Source: Pardosa pseudoannulata (taxonomy: Eukaryota > Arthropoda > Arachnida > Araneae > Lycosidae). From it: a stretch of DNA of 64,000 nucleotides. The notes under the pieces were generated by a model, which was given only the letters and a program-made list of their open reading frames with translations, was not told where the DNA came from and ran no database searches. Positions within the stretch are counted from its first letter, which is position 1. Every line of letters begins with the position of its first letter. The stretch spans positions 132,893,205 through 132,957,204 of the forward strand of contig CM063502.1 in assembly GCA_032207245.1 (NCBI GenBank). The letters are read 5' to 3'. Below are positions 11,201 through 21,901 of this stretch, one piece after another. A program made the position numbers and the translations under genes.

Positions 11201-11700
11201 TTTACCTGTGCAATTTACCGAGCTGTGCGCTTGGAACTGGTGACCTCCTTGAACACTGATGCTTTCCTGCTCGCATTCCGACGTTTTGTTGCCAGAAGAG
11301 GCCGCCCAAGGATAATCTACTCGGACAATGGAACAAATTTTAAAGGTGCATATAACAGCTTATGTAAAATTGACTGGACCAGAGTTCAGGATGAAGCCGA
11401 ATTGCATAGTCTCCTGGAGGTTTAATCCTCCTACGGCCGCCTGGTGGGAGAGGTTAGTTCGCATGATGGAGCTTCTTAAACGGACTGTAAGAAGAGCTGT
11501 ATTGACTTACGAAGAGCTGAACACAATTTTATGTGACTGCGAATGTGTTATAAACTCTCGACCATTAACGTACGTGTCTGAAGACACCGACGATTTAAGT
11601 CCGCTTACACCAGCCTCGTTTTTACTTGAAAAATCCAAATCAAGAGTATATGATGTTGACCAAATTGATGCTGCTGAGGTTTTGAGTCATCCAGAGTCGA
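8277..11700 (+). pseudogene. BEL pol (protease, RT, RNase H, integrase), copy 2
   Basis: Domains in order: aspartic protease with DTGS (8325-8336); reverse transcriptase with SADVEKVFLQL (near 9350) and YVDN at 9577-9588, where YVDD is usual; RNase H with FVDAS, PKLELMAC, FWIDSM and QNPADL (10060-10420); integrase zinc domain with a His pair and CIKC (10930-11060); and the DDE core with ISIDLAGP, YSDNG and WWERLV (11145-11460). Breaks: the T6 run at 9402-9407 shifts the frame, TAA at 9967-9969 replaces the GAA of copy 1, and indels lie near 10890 and 11420. The end is truncated relative to copy 1. The enzymes would copy the RNA to DNA and insert it. Confidence 0.9.
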
Positions 11701-11704
11701 CTCA

Positions 11705-11717
11705 AGAGGGGGGAGTA
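11705..11717 (+). other. polypurine tract of BEL copy 2
   Basis: AGAGGGGGGAGTA immediately precedes the 3' LTR. Confidence 0.7.
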
Positions 11718-12031
11718 TGTTGCGAACACCCCTCGCACGGAAATAACGAACTATGTTGAAGCCACTATCGAAATTCCAATGTTTTCAGTTTGTATTCAGT
11801 TTTGTGGCAACGCTGTAAATTGTTATTCTTTTTAGTATTCTGAGTTTTGGTTCGCTTCGGCGAATGTTGCTAGTTTTTAGAAAGTGAATAAATGTGTTAT
11901 TATAGTTTTAAAATATCCCTGTGAGATTATTTTGACTTTCTATTTACTTTTTTGACAGCCGTTAAGCATCGGATAGATGCACCAGAGCCCAATTAATATT
12001 TAGTTTTATAAACGTGTTACGAGATACAACA
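11718..12031 (+). repeat. 3' LTR of BEL copy 2
   Basis: It runs from TGTTGCGAACACCCC to GATACAACA, with the AATGC target duplication following. Confidence 0.92.
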
Positions 12032-14967
12032 AATGCTTTTGAATTTTCCCCCCTTCCAGGAGGGTATTAACATCAAATGGTGTAAGGTAGTCATATTTTT
12101 TTTTTTTTAATAACCGAGATATACTTTTTTTCGTGTTGCATATAGTGAACAAGGTTAGTTCATTTTAGAACTTCAAAAGTTTCATCGAATAGTTGTTCAA
12201 AAATATATTCGTCTGTTATGAACAAACACTACGGTTAATATTTTTCTGCAAGCCCGCACAATTATTAGATCCTCCGCCTACCACGCTGATAACATTAATA
12301 AAACCACTTTGGAGGTTACATGGTTTCAAATCCTGCGAAAATTTGGTTGTCAGTTTGTATTGTTTCTTCATATGAAGCAAAGGTTACCGCCTATATGGCG
12401 ATCCCGTGATAAAATCACCAAAACCCGCTGCGTTGTATGAGCGAATGTTTAATATCAAGTGCCCTCGTTTTATTAAAAAAAAAAAAAAAAAAAAAAATCT
12501 GCAAGGGAATAGATTAGTTTTACTACTAAACGGCAATTTCCAATTACTACGAACATTCATGATTATAGACACTGTTGTACGAATAGGACCCAACTTGTCG
12601 TTCGTCTCAATTATTTAGGAGTTGGGAAAATGGGATGTATCGCAATTTTGATATTGAGTGATGTTGAATTAGAATTTTCGTATTTGCACTCGGTATTAAA
12701 TTGTAATTTGATTATAAGAGTAGGATTTACAAATTGCCGTATGCAACTGGCATTTCAGTTTTCGAAAAATCGTATCGCGGCAATGTAAGGTGCTATTAAT
12801 TGATTAATAAATAATAAATGCCTTTTAATTAAGTATCGCGTTTCATTGTCTTACCGGATTGTTTTTTGACTAAAAACTCGCGGTGAAAGCTAATTCCCAA
12901 ATTTACCCGAAAAAACAAAATTATCAATGTTTGCTGTGAGAATTTTTAAATTGTGAATCCTATTACTAGGCATAGTAAATTTGGCGAAATTACATCACAC
13001 GAGCAATATAGTGATTAAATTTTTTAATCTAAAAAGAGAAAATAGGGTAAAATTTCTTTGCTGATACCATCAAATTTCATGTGAAGCTGGAATATTTACT
13101 AAGCTTAAGAAACTTATGAGTTCTTTGTGAAAATAGTGCCAAATTATCCTGATATATTGAATAATTCTACATTTATTCCATAAAATGTTAGTATTCTTGT
13201 TATGTCTGTTATCATAGTTATTAGACTTTGAAGTGGTTGTAAATTGCCTATAAAGTATTGCTTCAGTATTCCTTTTACATATTAAACTTCTTGAGCTTCT
13301 ATTGCTATTCATTCAGTTTAAGTTGATGTATAAAACTTTACTTCTTTTGAAAACTGCGAATCTTCATTACCACCATTAAATGTTTTGCTTCTATGTGCTT
13401 ATTCTGTTATTTTTATTGTTAGCCTCATAATATAAATTAAACTTGCCTTTTCATTTTGCATATATTACTTAACATGTTAAATTCCCTTTTTAAATATTTT
13501 TAAAATATCTTTGCTGCTTTCCTAATTTTTGTATAGTGGGATTTTTACAGATCTATTGAGATATCAAATTTTGCCTACAAGTCACAACTATGTGCATTCT
13601 AATCAGATGAAACAAAAGAGTATGATCTCTTGAGTAGGATCAAGTCAAAAATCAGCTTCAATTGATGTTACTCCTTTAAGTCACTCATATCAAAATTTAG
13701 TAAGATCTACAACAACTTTTGTAAACAACTTTTTTCTATTCAATTAAATATTCTAAAATCTTCCTGAAAAGTTTGATGGCTGATCTATATCCTGGTTTTT
13801 AAATTCAATTTAGTAGCATAAATATATAAAACTAACACATTCCAATGTTGTCTTCAAAGTTCTTTTTCTCAAATTATTAGATCATAACATAATAAAGGCA
13901 TCTTTTTAGCAGTATTGATAAAAAAAATTAGTAAGTTTTAAAAAATAATTTTTAAATAAGACTTTACTGAATGTCCTTATATTTTGACTATTTCTTTAAG
14001 CACATTTGAACTTATTGATGTAGACGTACACTGTAGACTCAACTTGCTATTTAGGAAAGTTTGTTTTTTAAATAATACTGCTTTACTCAGATTAATTACC
14101 TAAATATCAGCTAATTTCATTACTGTTAATGCATTCGTTTGTCATGGACTCCTCCTGAATTTTAATTCCCTTAGCTACTTTTATTAGTTCATTCTTTTTT
14201 TGTAAAACCACTATTTTGTGAAACAGATTTTGAGTAAGTTTTTTATTGCTTTTAGCCACTCAGTATTTTTTTTTTTCATTATATAGGAACCAGGATCATA
14301 ATTGTTAGTAAACAAAATGCTGCATGTATTCCCTGTGTTATAATTGAGACATAAGGATAGTGTCATGGATGTTTTGTAATTAAAATATGGTGAAAGTTAG
14401 AAATAAATTTAATGTACAATAAATCATCGTTAAAAATAAAACATATATTTGCCTTTCCTTGCTTTAAAAAATTAATTTTTAAAGTTTTTGCAGGCATAAC
14501 AACAGTAACAATATTTGATAAATATTTAGGCATATTCACTAGGGAATCTGATTTTGTTAGTTTTATTTATTTATTTATTTTTTGTTTTGTTTTCTTTACT
14601 GTTATTAGTTGGTTTTATCCTGGTTTTTAGTCATAAATTGATCTATTTTTATCTTAGACTTGTACAATACAATCACAATATGTAATTTTCTCACAAAACA
14701 TAACAAATCACAAACGTGTTTATTATTTATTTCCTTGAATCCATAATTTTTCCATTATATTCATATATGTAATAGTTTTTATTATTAATTTTCCTTCTCA
14801 GCTTAGGAAAACAGATATTAAATGTCCATATATAAGATATATAGATTAGTCCATATATAGATTGTGCTAATTTGCATGAATATGCTAAAAATTCTTTTAG
14901 AGCATTAAGATATGATTTACCATAAGAAAAACTATCCACTATACTGATATTTGAAAACAATTGCCAA
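12032..14967. other. non-coding stretch; CpG-containing then CpG-poor
   Basis: No gene can be supported. From about 12400 to 12920 CpG dinucleotides are fairly frequent (TCGTATCGCGGC, CTCGCGG, TACCGG), and after about 12950 they become rare. An A23-type run lies near 12475-12497. The CpG-containing part could be the promoter side of MED26 (inference), but I could not identify a first coding exon in it. Confidence 0.4.
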
Positions 14968-15221
14968 ACTATGGCTAAATGACTAGGATGCTGCTCTTTG
15001 GTATCAGTTTTTGGGTTCAAATGCCAATGCTGGCTGTATGTTCATAGTCATTTGAAAGCAGTAGTTCCTTGTCTCATTAATCCTCATGTAGCAAGTTTGG
15101 AATCAGCTTTAAGCTGTAGGTCCTGGTCTGATTAGCCCTTGTGGTGCAAAGAATAGACCGTAGCACTCCAAACCAAACCCTCATGTAGCAAAAAAGTAAA
15201 GCATAACATCCCAAAACAAAA
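14968..15221 (+). repeat. tRNA-derived SINE, copy S2 (diverged, body duplicated)
   Basis: Box B-like GGGTTCAAATGCC lies at 15013-15025 after a decayed head (ATGGCTAAATGACTAGG). The body appears twice in part: CTCATTAATCCTCATGTAGCAA, then a second stretch with CTGATTAGCCC and AGACCGTAGCACTCCAAACC. This suggests one copy inserted or recombined into another. Confidence 0.7.
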
Positions 15222-15948
15222 TATGAAAATTTCAAAAATATTTATCAAATTCTTATCTAATGCTTAGCCAGTTGTGGTAGATTTAGGACTTAATGTTTAT
15301 GGAATCATACCAAATTTTGTTCATCCCTGGCCACTTGTAGCGTTTTGGGCAACATACTGGCATCGTGCTTATTTCTATTTCTATAAAACTCTTTGTAGTA
15401 GTTATTCCAGGGAAGAATCTTCAATCAGTTGAAAGATCAGTTACAAGGTTGAAATTTTTGTATCTCTTTTCCTTTACTGCCAAGCTCATTAAATTTATGG
15501 GAAAGAACAGTGATATTTTATATTTTAGTTGATTAATCATATAATAAGCAATAAATATTTTTTTAAATGAGAAATTTTATGATGGCATCTCTATGTAAGG
15601 TGATTAATTTATTAAAAAGTTTCTTAGAAGACAAAGTTGTAAAATTGACTTTCAAAATCTCCAGAAATCTTAACTCTTAAAATAAAATGATCAGTTAATG
15701 AACTTTGGTCATTCATTGGACCTGCACTAGATACCATTATATTGACCACTTTCCCCTAGCCACTACAAATTGTTTATTTTTATCTAATTTATTTTATTTT
15801 TTGTTAATTTGTTTTGCACTTTAAAATTCCATCCTTGCTAATTAATAACTTCAATATGGTTTCCTTCTAAGAAGCTGCAGTTTTCTTTCTTTAGTATTTG
15901 AAGGGAATTTGTTGAATTCCACAGTTTCTTTTCACACAGCTTTTATTT

Positions 15949-15997
<49 letters not shown>

Positions 15998-16848
15998 TAT
16001 ATATATATATATATATATATAAATTATGCAAGCAGTATTCATTACAATCTAGAGAATAAGAATAAAGGTTTTTTTTTTCATTTTGACTAATTTATTTTAG
16101 GGTATTTAAAAGCCTATTGATTAATCAATGCTCCATTTGCCCTATACTTATTTCTTGTTATACATGTTTGCTTTTATAATCCCATGGTTCTTAGTAAAGT
16201 TTATAACAGCTATTTTATGTAACTGTTAACATTTAATAAGAAATTATACGTTTTAATATATCCTTTCCTCTTATGTATCTTTCATAGAAAATGTTTTTAA
16301 TCAATTTTCTGCTAAAATTGTTTAAATATAACTAAAAAAAATTGTTGAGTGGCATATTATTCACCTTTTTTTGGTTACTGTTTGGGCAATATATAATTTA
16401 GAAGTAAGCGGGAAATTGTTTTAATTTCTTCATATTAGGTGTGCAAGTAATATAAAGATTTTTGTCTTGTGCTAGGTGAGCTTTTAGCTGATGCATACAG
16501 ATTTATAGTTATAAAACAGGATTTGTTAAATAAAACTAACTAAAGTGCTGATATAAAATTGTAGAGCTTAAAGTTCTGAATAAAATTAATATGTACACTT
16601 AATGTCACTGTCAAACATTATAATCACAGCATTTCTACTTATTTGTTGATAAAGCATATAAAACTAAAACATAACAATTTACCATTGCTCTCTGCTTCCT
16701 GCTATAATATATTGTTATTACTTATTTTTAAAGTTTTTAAAAATCTTTATGGTATGTTTGTAATTAGTGTTCTAGCTTTTATTAGATTTTTGGGAAAATA
16801 ATTAAAGGATATAGATAACACTTAAATCCTTAAACAAGAGTAAAAGCT
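15222..16848. other. non-coding AT-rich stretch
   Basis: No gene recognised. It includes the (TA)n tract at 15950-16021. Confidence 0.5.
15950..16021. repeat. (TA)n microsatellite
   Basis: About 70 bp of alternating T and A with a single G interruption (ATAGAT). Confidence 0.95.
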
Positions 16849-17022
16849 GAATGATGGCTGAATGGTAAAGCATATACTGCTCTTAGATACTGGAGTTTGT
16901 GGGTTCAAATCCTGCTGATGGCATAGATGTTTGTAGCCATTCAGAATAAGTTTTAAGCAGTAGTTCCTGTTCTCATTAGCTATTTTGTAGCAAACAGTAC
17001 ACTGTAGTTCTCTAAACCAAAC
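16849..17022 (+). repeat. tRNA-derived SINE, copy S3
   Basis: The head is ATGGCTGAATGGTAAAGC, with box B GGGTTCAAATCCT at 16901-16913. The body ends TACACTGTAGTTCTCTAAACC, which matches the S1 body in order with many substitutions. Confidence 0.75.
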
Positions 17023-18459
17023 ATAAATAGCAGTGAAAGCTCTGTGGTTGCTGTATCCTAGGGAAGCTGAGTAAACTATCTACTACCTATTTAAAACTTA
17101 ACAAATGGTGTTTTGCAAAATACAACTACAGCCAAACTCCATTATAGCAAATAGTTTGGAGACCTGATTAAAAAGTTCACTATCAGACTCTCATAGTTGG
17201 TTTTTTGATGTCAAAAACTTGTTTTGGTCATAGATTATTAGAAAAAAGGGAATGGGAACATAAAAGAAGAGGGATAGCTGAAGTCTTTTTAATTTTTTCT
17301 ATTAATTTTGTCTTTCTTAGAGCAAATTTTACTATAAAACATCTAGATTTAATATTGTTATTGGTATTTTGCATTCTGATACTTAAAACTTTAAAAGTAA
17401 TGAATGATACTAAGATGTGTTTATTTTTTATACATATTGATAAATCAGAATTTTAATGTTTTAATGGCAGCAATATTGCTTTGAATTGGATGTGTAATAA
17501 AATTATTTCTCCCCCCTCACACTCTCCTTTCCTTTTAAGACATGTTGGGGAAAAAAAATCAGATGATTTACCATATTTCTTAAAAATAAAAGAAATTTAA
17601 TATTACACATTATCTTAATACAGCAATGTTTAAAGACTTCAATATATTTATAGTATTACAAAAAGTATAACATTTGAGGTTTTCAACATGACAAATTATA
17701 CCAGAGATTGCTAATCTTGTCTGGACAACTGTCTCCTTTATAAGAAATTTGAATGCCTCCTCTTTCATAAGTTATATTAATATATAATTATACTAAATAT
17801 TAAAATATTGTTACCTATTTATGTTTATCTGTCAAAATTTTATTTGTCTGAAACACAAACTAGAAATTAAAATAGTCATCAAATTTAGTAAAAAATTACT
17901 TATGAAAAATATAGAATAAGTATAAAATCAATAAGAAAAAAAAATGCCGGTTAAGGCTAGTGTAGTTTGAACAATTTGTTAATGTTGAGTTCCAATTTCA
18001 TTAAAATCATTCATAAAGCTGCATGTTCATCTAATGTTCCTTTTCTTGGGCAATAACACTGAGCCCTTGTTCAACTTAACGTGAAGGAAATACAATTAAA
18101 TTTTATATATTCTATGCCAAGGATGGCAAAATAACCTGTATTAAAAATCACAATTTTATAATTTAAAAAAATTTTGCACTCAATGTGGTAAATACAATAT
18201 TATTTGATTTATTATTTTTGTAGATGTGTATTATTTTATCAATGTATATTTATTGCTTTAACATCCTCTATTTGTCTCTGAACTGGAAGATGGTGTGAGC
18301 CTTAAGTTTTACATAAATTTAAAATTTTACTATGTTAGATACTTTTAGTTTCACAATGATATAAATATTGAATTGTATTTTTTTAGTATATGTACCTTTT
18401 AGAAATTATAGTTTAATAAAATATATTATTACTAATGTTAAGTTAAATTTATTTCTTAG
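17023..18459. other. non-coding, probably MED26 intron or upstream sequence
   Basis: AT-rich and CpG-poor, ending in the splice acceptor TTTATTTCTTAG. The 83-codon frame at 17205-17456 has no recognisable domain and looks like chance. Confidence 0.5.
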
Positions 18460-18534
18460 GTTGTGGACATGGCTGCAGTTCTGGAAGTTATTGCTGCCTT
18501 GGAAAAAGCATGTATAACTAAGGAAGCATTGGAA
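18460..18534 (+). CDS. MED26: MED26 exon (part of LW domain)
   Basis: Acceptor TTTCTTAG ends at 18459 and donor GTAAGAAA begins at 18535. Its 25 codons read VVDMAAVLEVIAALEKACIT and continue to KEALE. It starts and ends in phase 0, so a preceding coding exon must end in phase 0. The exon falls at the position in the LW domain expected from animal MED26. Confidence 0.9.
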
Positions 18535-19904
18535 GTAAGAAAACATTAAGTTGATTTGGGTCTAGTATATAGGACTTGTTCATGCATGTTCCCATTCTCA
18601 CTTTTCTCATTGAAATAGTAATTTTTAGTATCGGTTGTCCTAGAACACTTTTTGTATTGGGTGTTTAGATTTCTGTGCTTCCCTTTTTCTTTATATTACT
18701 GTGCCACAATACAGCCATGTATGGTGTGAGATTCTCATTCTAATTTTCTGTTATGTAAAGAGCAGCATTATAATTCCAAGTAATACCTCCTTTCTGGAAT
18801 CTCAATCACACGACCTAAAATAAATGTAAAAAAGTTTTATGTGAATCATGCCATTCTTTACTAAAATAAAAAATTTACCTTTTAGATTTTGTTTTCAATT
18901 CAGCAACTGCATGATTCCATGGCTAATTGTTAAAATGGACACTCTTTGTGTAATACCTACAAGGAAGTTAAGATTCAACTTTGATTTAACAATTTCCTTT
19001 GTGAAAAAGTATGATAGAATTGAGATAATTATATTTTTGTTTTGGATAACATTAAGTTTATAAACTAATTAACAAAATATTTTAGGTGTGTATTTCAGTT
19101 TAACATATTTCATACGAGGCATGTACGGTGTTAAAAAATTTAACATTGTGATAAATACAACTAGCTTTATATCACAATTTACTAATATATTGACAAAAGA
19201 ATTTACATTTTGGCAATTTAAGCTTTATTAAATATCATTAGACAATATGCTTATAATAAAGATTTAGAAAATTATTTTTGCTTCGATAGAAGTTAATATT
19301 CTTTAAAAATAAATTAAATTTGATCTCGATGAAGTTTATGATGTAGCAAGAAATATAAATTTAAGCATTTAAATTTTATTCTTTGTGCATTTAAGCAATA
19401 ATATAAAAGATACACTTAAATTTTTATTTTGTTGCAAAAATGCAAGTAGCTCTGCATTTTTGGGCAGTGATAAAAATAATTAAAAAAGTAATGATAAAGT
19501 AATTAGGTTCAGTTAAAAAAAAGAAAATTGTGAATCATGCCAGTCAAATTTTCATATAACATCTGCATGTCCCCACAGTCGGATAAATAACTTCACAGTA
19601 TAGGTAAATCGGCAATCAGATTTATATTAATTTTATATTACTCATGTGCATAAAATCAAGAAATCAGAAAGACTATCTCACTTCTAAGATTGGCTGAGAA
19701 ACCTAAATTATCTATCTATATCAGTGTCATGATGCAGCATGTTATATCAATATAGCACTAACTTTTATTTCATTATAGCTTATTCATGCTAATGGCACCT
19801 TTTCTTTATAATTTAGACACATCCATGATTTTTAATTTTTTCTGCCAGTAGGCTTCTTTATTGATTTTGGTTGCTTGTTCAAAATTGCCAAGAGTCCTCG
19901 CCTA

Positions 19905-19935
<31 letters not shown>

Positions 19936-21901
19936 CCTCCCTAATCCTAAAAATTAAGTTGACTTGCATATATTTTTATGATTCTAAGGATATCTTCAAC
20001 ATAGGAGGAATAACTAATTGCATTGATGATTAGAATTAATTTAAAATATATACTAAGTATTCTGTGCTTGAACAAATATATGCAAGAGAAACTTTTGTAC
20101 TATTTTTAAGAGTAAGAATTTTTTTATCGCCTTAACTATTTAAACATTCCTTATAAAAAACATGCAAATTATAAAGATTTATATATTTTTGTAACTCTTC
20201 ACTTATCACTGTTAAACTTTTTGTAGCAACTGTATTTCCATTACTATCTTTGCTCATTGATATCTTTTTGTATTTTAGAAGACTAGAATTGGAAGGTATA
20301 TAAATGAATTAAGGAAGAGGACAACCAATGAGCAACTTGCTAGGAGAGCAAAAGATCTTGTAAAAAGTTGGCGTAAATTGTTGCCACAAACATCCCAAAG
20401 ATTGAATGGAGAAGAAATCATTAATAGCATTGCTTCATCACCTGGAAGTGTTACTGTTTTAGGTCCAGGTCCTGGACCTGGTTTTGGGCCTGGTCCAGGG
20501 CCTGGAAATCTGGTTGTAAAAAGTGTCTCAGTGCCTGGAACTCCAAGATATAAAACTTCGAGTCCTTCAATAATGGGTGAACGATCATCTAGTCCCTATT
20601 TCTCTAGTGCCTCAAACAGCCCATTATTAAATTCTATTCATCAGGGATCAAGCTTGCCATCTAACTATGCTCCAGTTAAGTTTACACAATGTAATGTTGC
20701 TTCTCGTGGAGAAAAAGCTAACTGTGTCAACAAAAGCTTACTTCATGTAAGTAATCAAAGTAAAAATGTGACTTCCAGTCAAACATTTAAGCCTATTAGT
20801 CCATCTCTTACTACTTTAAGGCTAGCTGTTAATACCTTATCCAGTGGAACAAGTGTGTTGCCTTCACGGAGGACTTGTAGTCCTAATGTCAGCCCTGGAC
20901 TTAGGACCAATTCTAGCTCCAGCAGTACTTCAGTGTCTGTGAATGTGTGTTCTCAAAGTGTATCTCCAACTCTAATGCATACAGTTGCTCATTCCCTAGA
21001 CGTTGCTAAAACAAATGCTGCAAACAAACGATTACGAAAAGAAATTACTAATAATTGTTCTACCCCTAAAGAACAAGTTCACTGTAACTCTAAATCAAGA
21101 ATAGGTAATGGTATGACTGAATTGACAGAAAGTATTTTACCTAGTGAAAGTTCAGCATTCAAAAAAGTTAATTTATTTAGTTCCAAAACTAATAATGAAA
21201 GTGGTCAGATAATCTTAGTTACTAGTTTAAAAACCCCAAAGAGAAAGAGGAGCTTTGACAAAAATGAGCTTCATGATAATCGTTTAGGAGATATGATAGC
21301 TTCCCTGCCTTCTGGCTCAAAGCTTCCAAAAGTTAAAACAACTCAGCAACTTATTGCTGATTTGCAAGCTAAAAAAGGTGTGGGCACTACTGTGTCTCCT
21401 GATAATTTTTCGTCAATCGACACACTTCATAGTTCTGAAGCTGAAGTATCTCGAACAAAATCGGAGTTGTTAAAAAAATTTCTGTTTGCTCAGTCTGCAA
21501 GACAAGAAAGCAATCAAGAAAGCCCTACAGATGAATCTAGTGTTTCAATTACAAGTGATTATGGATCACATTCTGTTCCAGATATTTCTTCTGTGATAAA
21601 TAAAAACTTGGATGTTACAACTATAAATTCTCATCCTGATCCTGTTGATGAAGAGATCAATAGGATTCTTTCAGCTTTGCCCCCTATTAATCCAGCTGAA
21701 ATCAACCTTGAAGAAGATGAACCTTTACCAAATCGACCTACTTCTGTCACAGATGATGACTTAAATAGGTTGTCAGAACCATGGGAATATGTAAATGGTG
21801 TGTATGATTGCAATGGGACTTGGAGACCTTGGCAGGAATGTTGTGAACAAAAATCTTTAGGGGAAAGCTTTCAATTATTGCCTTATGTAAATATTGATTA
21901 G
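18460..21901 (+). CDS. MED26: Mediator complex subunit 26 (3' two coding exons)
   Basis: MED26 is a nuclear subunit of Mediator that recruits elongation factors to RNA polymerase II (established). Two coding exons are visible, 18460-18534 and 20279-21901, separated by a GT-AG intron and joined in phase 0; together they encode 565 residues. Exon 1 here and the start of exon 2 encode the TFIIS N-terminal (LW) helical domain: MAAVLEVIAALEKACITKEA, then TRIGRYINELRKRT and LARRAKDLVKSWRKLL. The middle is Ser/Thr/Pro-rich and probably disordered, with a Gly-Pro repeat near 20465-20510 and a basic TPKRKRSFDKNE. The C-terminus has the diagnostic WEYVNGVYDCNGTWRPWQ and ends LLPYVNID. The exon encoding the first 20-30 residues is upstream and was not found. 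ATTAAA at 21966-21971 may be a poly(A) signal. Confidence 0.93.
18535..20278 (+). other. MED26 intron
   Basis: A 1744-bp GT-AG intron with a pure T run at about 19910-19935. Nothing coding was recognised; the 71-codon frame at 18848-19063 looks like chance. Confidence 0.8.
20279..21901 (+). CDS. MED26: MED26 terminal exon
   Basis: Acceptor TTGTATTTTAG ends at 20278. The exon opens AAG ACT AGA ATT in frame with the previous exon, and the frame stays open for 540 codons to TAG at 21899-21901. It carries the end of the LW domain, the low-complexity linker and the conserved C-terminal domain. Confidence 0.93.
   Translation, partial: KTRIGRYINELRKRTTNEQLARRAKDLVKSWRKLLPQTSQRLNGEEIINSIASSPGSVTVLGPGPGPGFGPGPGPGNLVVKSVSVPGTPRYKTSSPSIMGERSSSPYFSSASNSPLLNSIHQGSSLPSNYAPVKFTQCNVASRGEKANCVNKSLLHVSNQSKNVTSSQTFKPISPSLTTLRLAVNTLSSGTSVLPSRRTCSPNVSPGLRTNSSSSSTSVSVNVCSQSVSPTLMHTVAHSLDVAKTNAANKRLRKEITNNCSTPKEQVHCNSKSRIGNGMTELTESILPSESSAFKKVNLFSSKTNNESGQIILVTSLKTPKRKRSFDKNELHDNRLGDMIASLPSGSKLPKVKTTQQLIADLQAKKGVGTTVSPDNFSSIDTLHSSEAEVSRTKSELLKKFLFAQSARQESNQESPTDESSVSITSDYGSHSVPDISSVINKNLDVTTINSHPDPVDEEINRILSALPPINPAEINLEEDEPLPNRPTSVTDDDLNRLSEPWEYVNGVYDCNGTWRPWQECCEQKSLGESFQLLPYVNID

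Larger units (their letters stand above)
6578..12031 (+). mobile_element. BEL/Pao LTR retrotransposon, copy 2 (defective)
   Basis: This 5454-bp element has TGTTGCG...CAACA ends and a 5-bp target duplication AATGC (6573-6577 and 12032-12036). It belongs to the same family as copy 1 but is a separate insertion. It keeps gag, protease, reverse transcriptase, RNase H and integrase. The polyprotein is broken by frame changes near 7450 (gag), 8276 (gag/protease junction, shared with copy 1), 9402 (T6 run, shared with copy 1), about 10890 (before the integrase zinc domain) and about 11420 (inside the integrase core), and by a stop at 9967-9969. The pol C-terminal tail present in copy 1 is missing just before the polypurine tract. 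It is not autonomous. Confidence 0.94.

Noticed and set aside
12631..12783. 50-codon frame ending near an AAT|GTAAGG donor as the missing first exon of MED26
   Set aside because: The phase would suit the next exon only in another frame, and neither frame gives a sequence resembling the LW-domain start.
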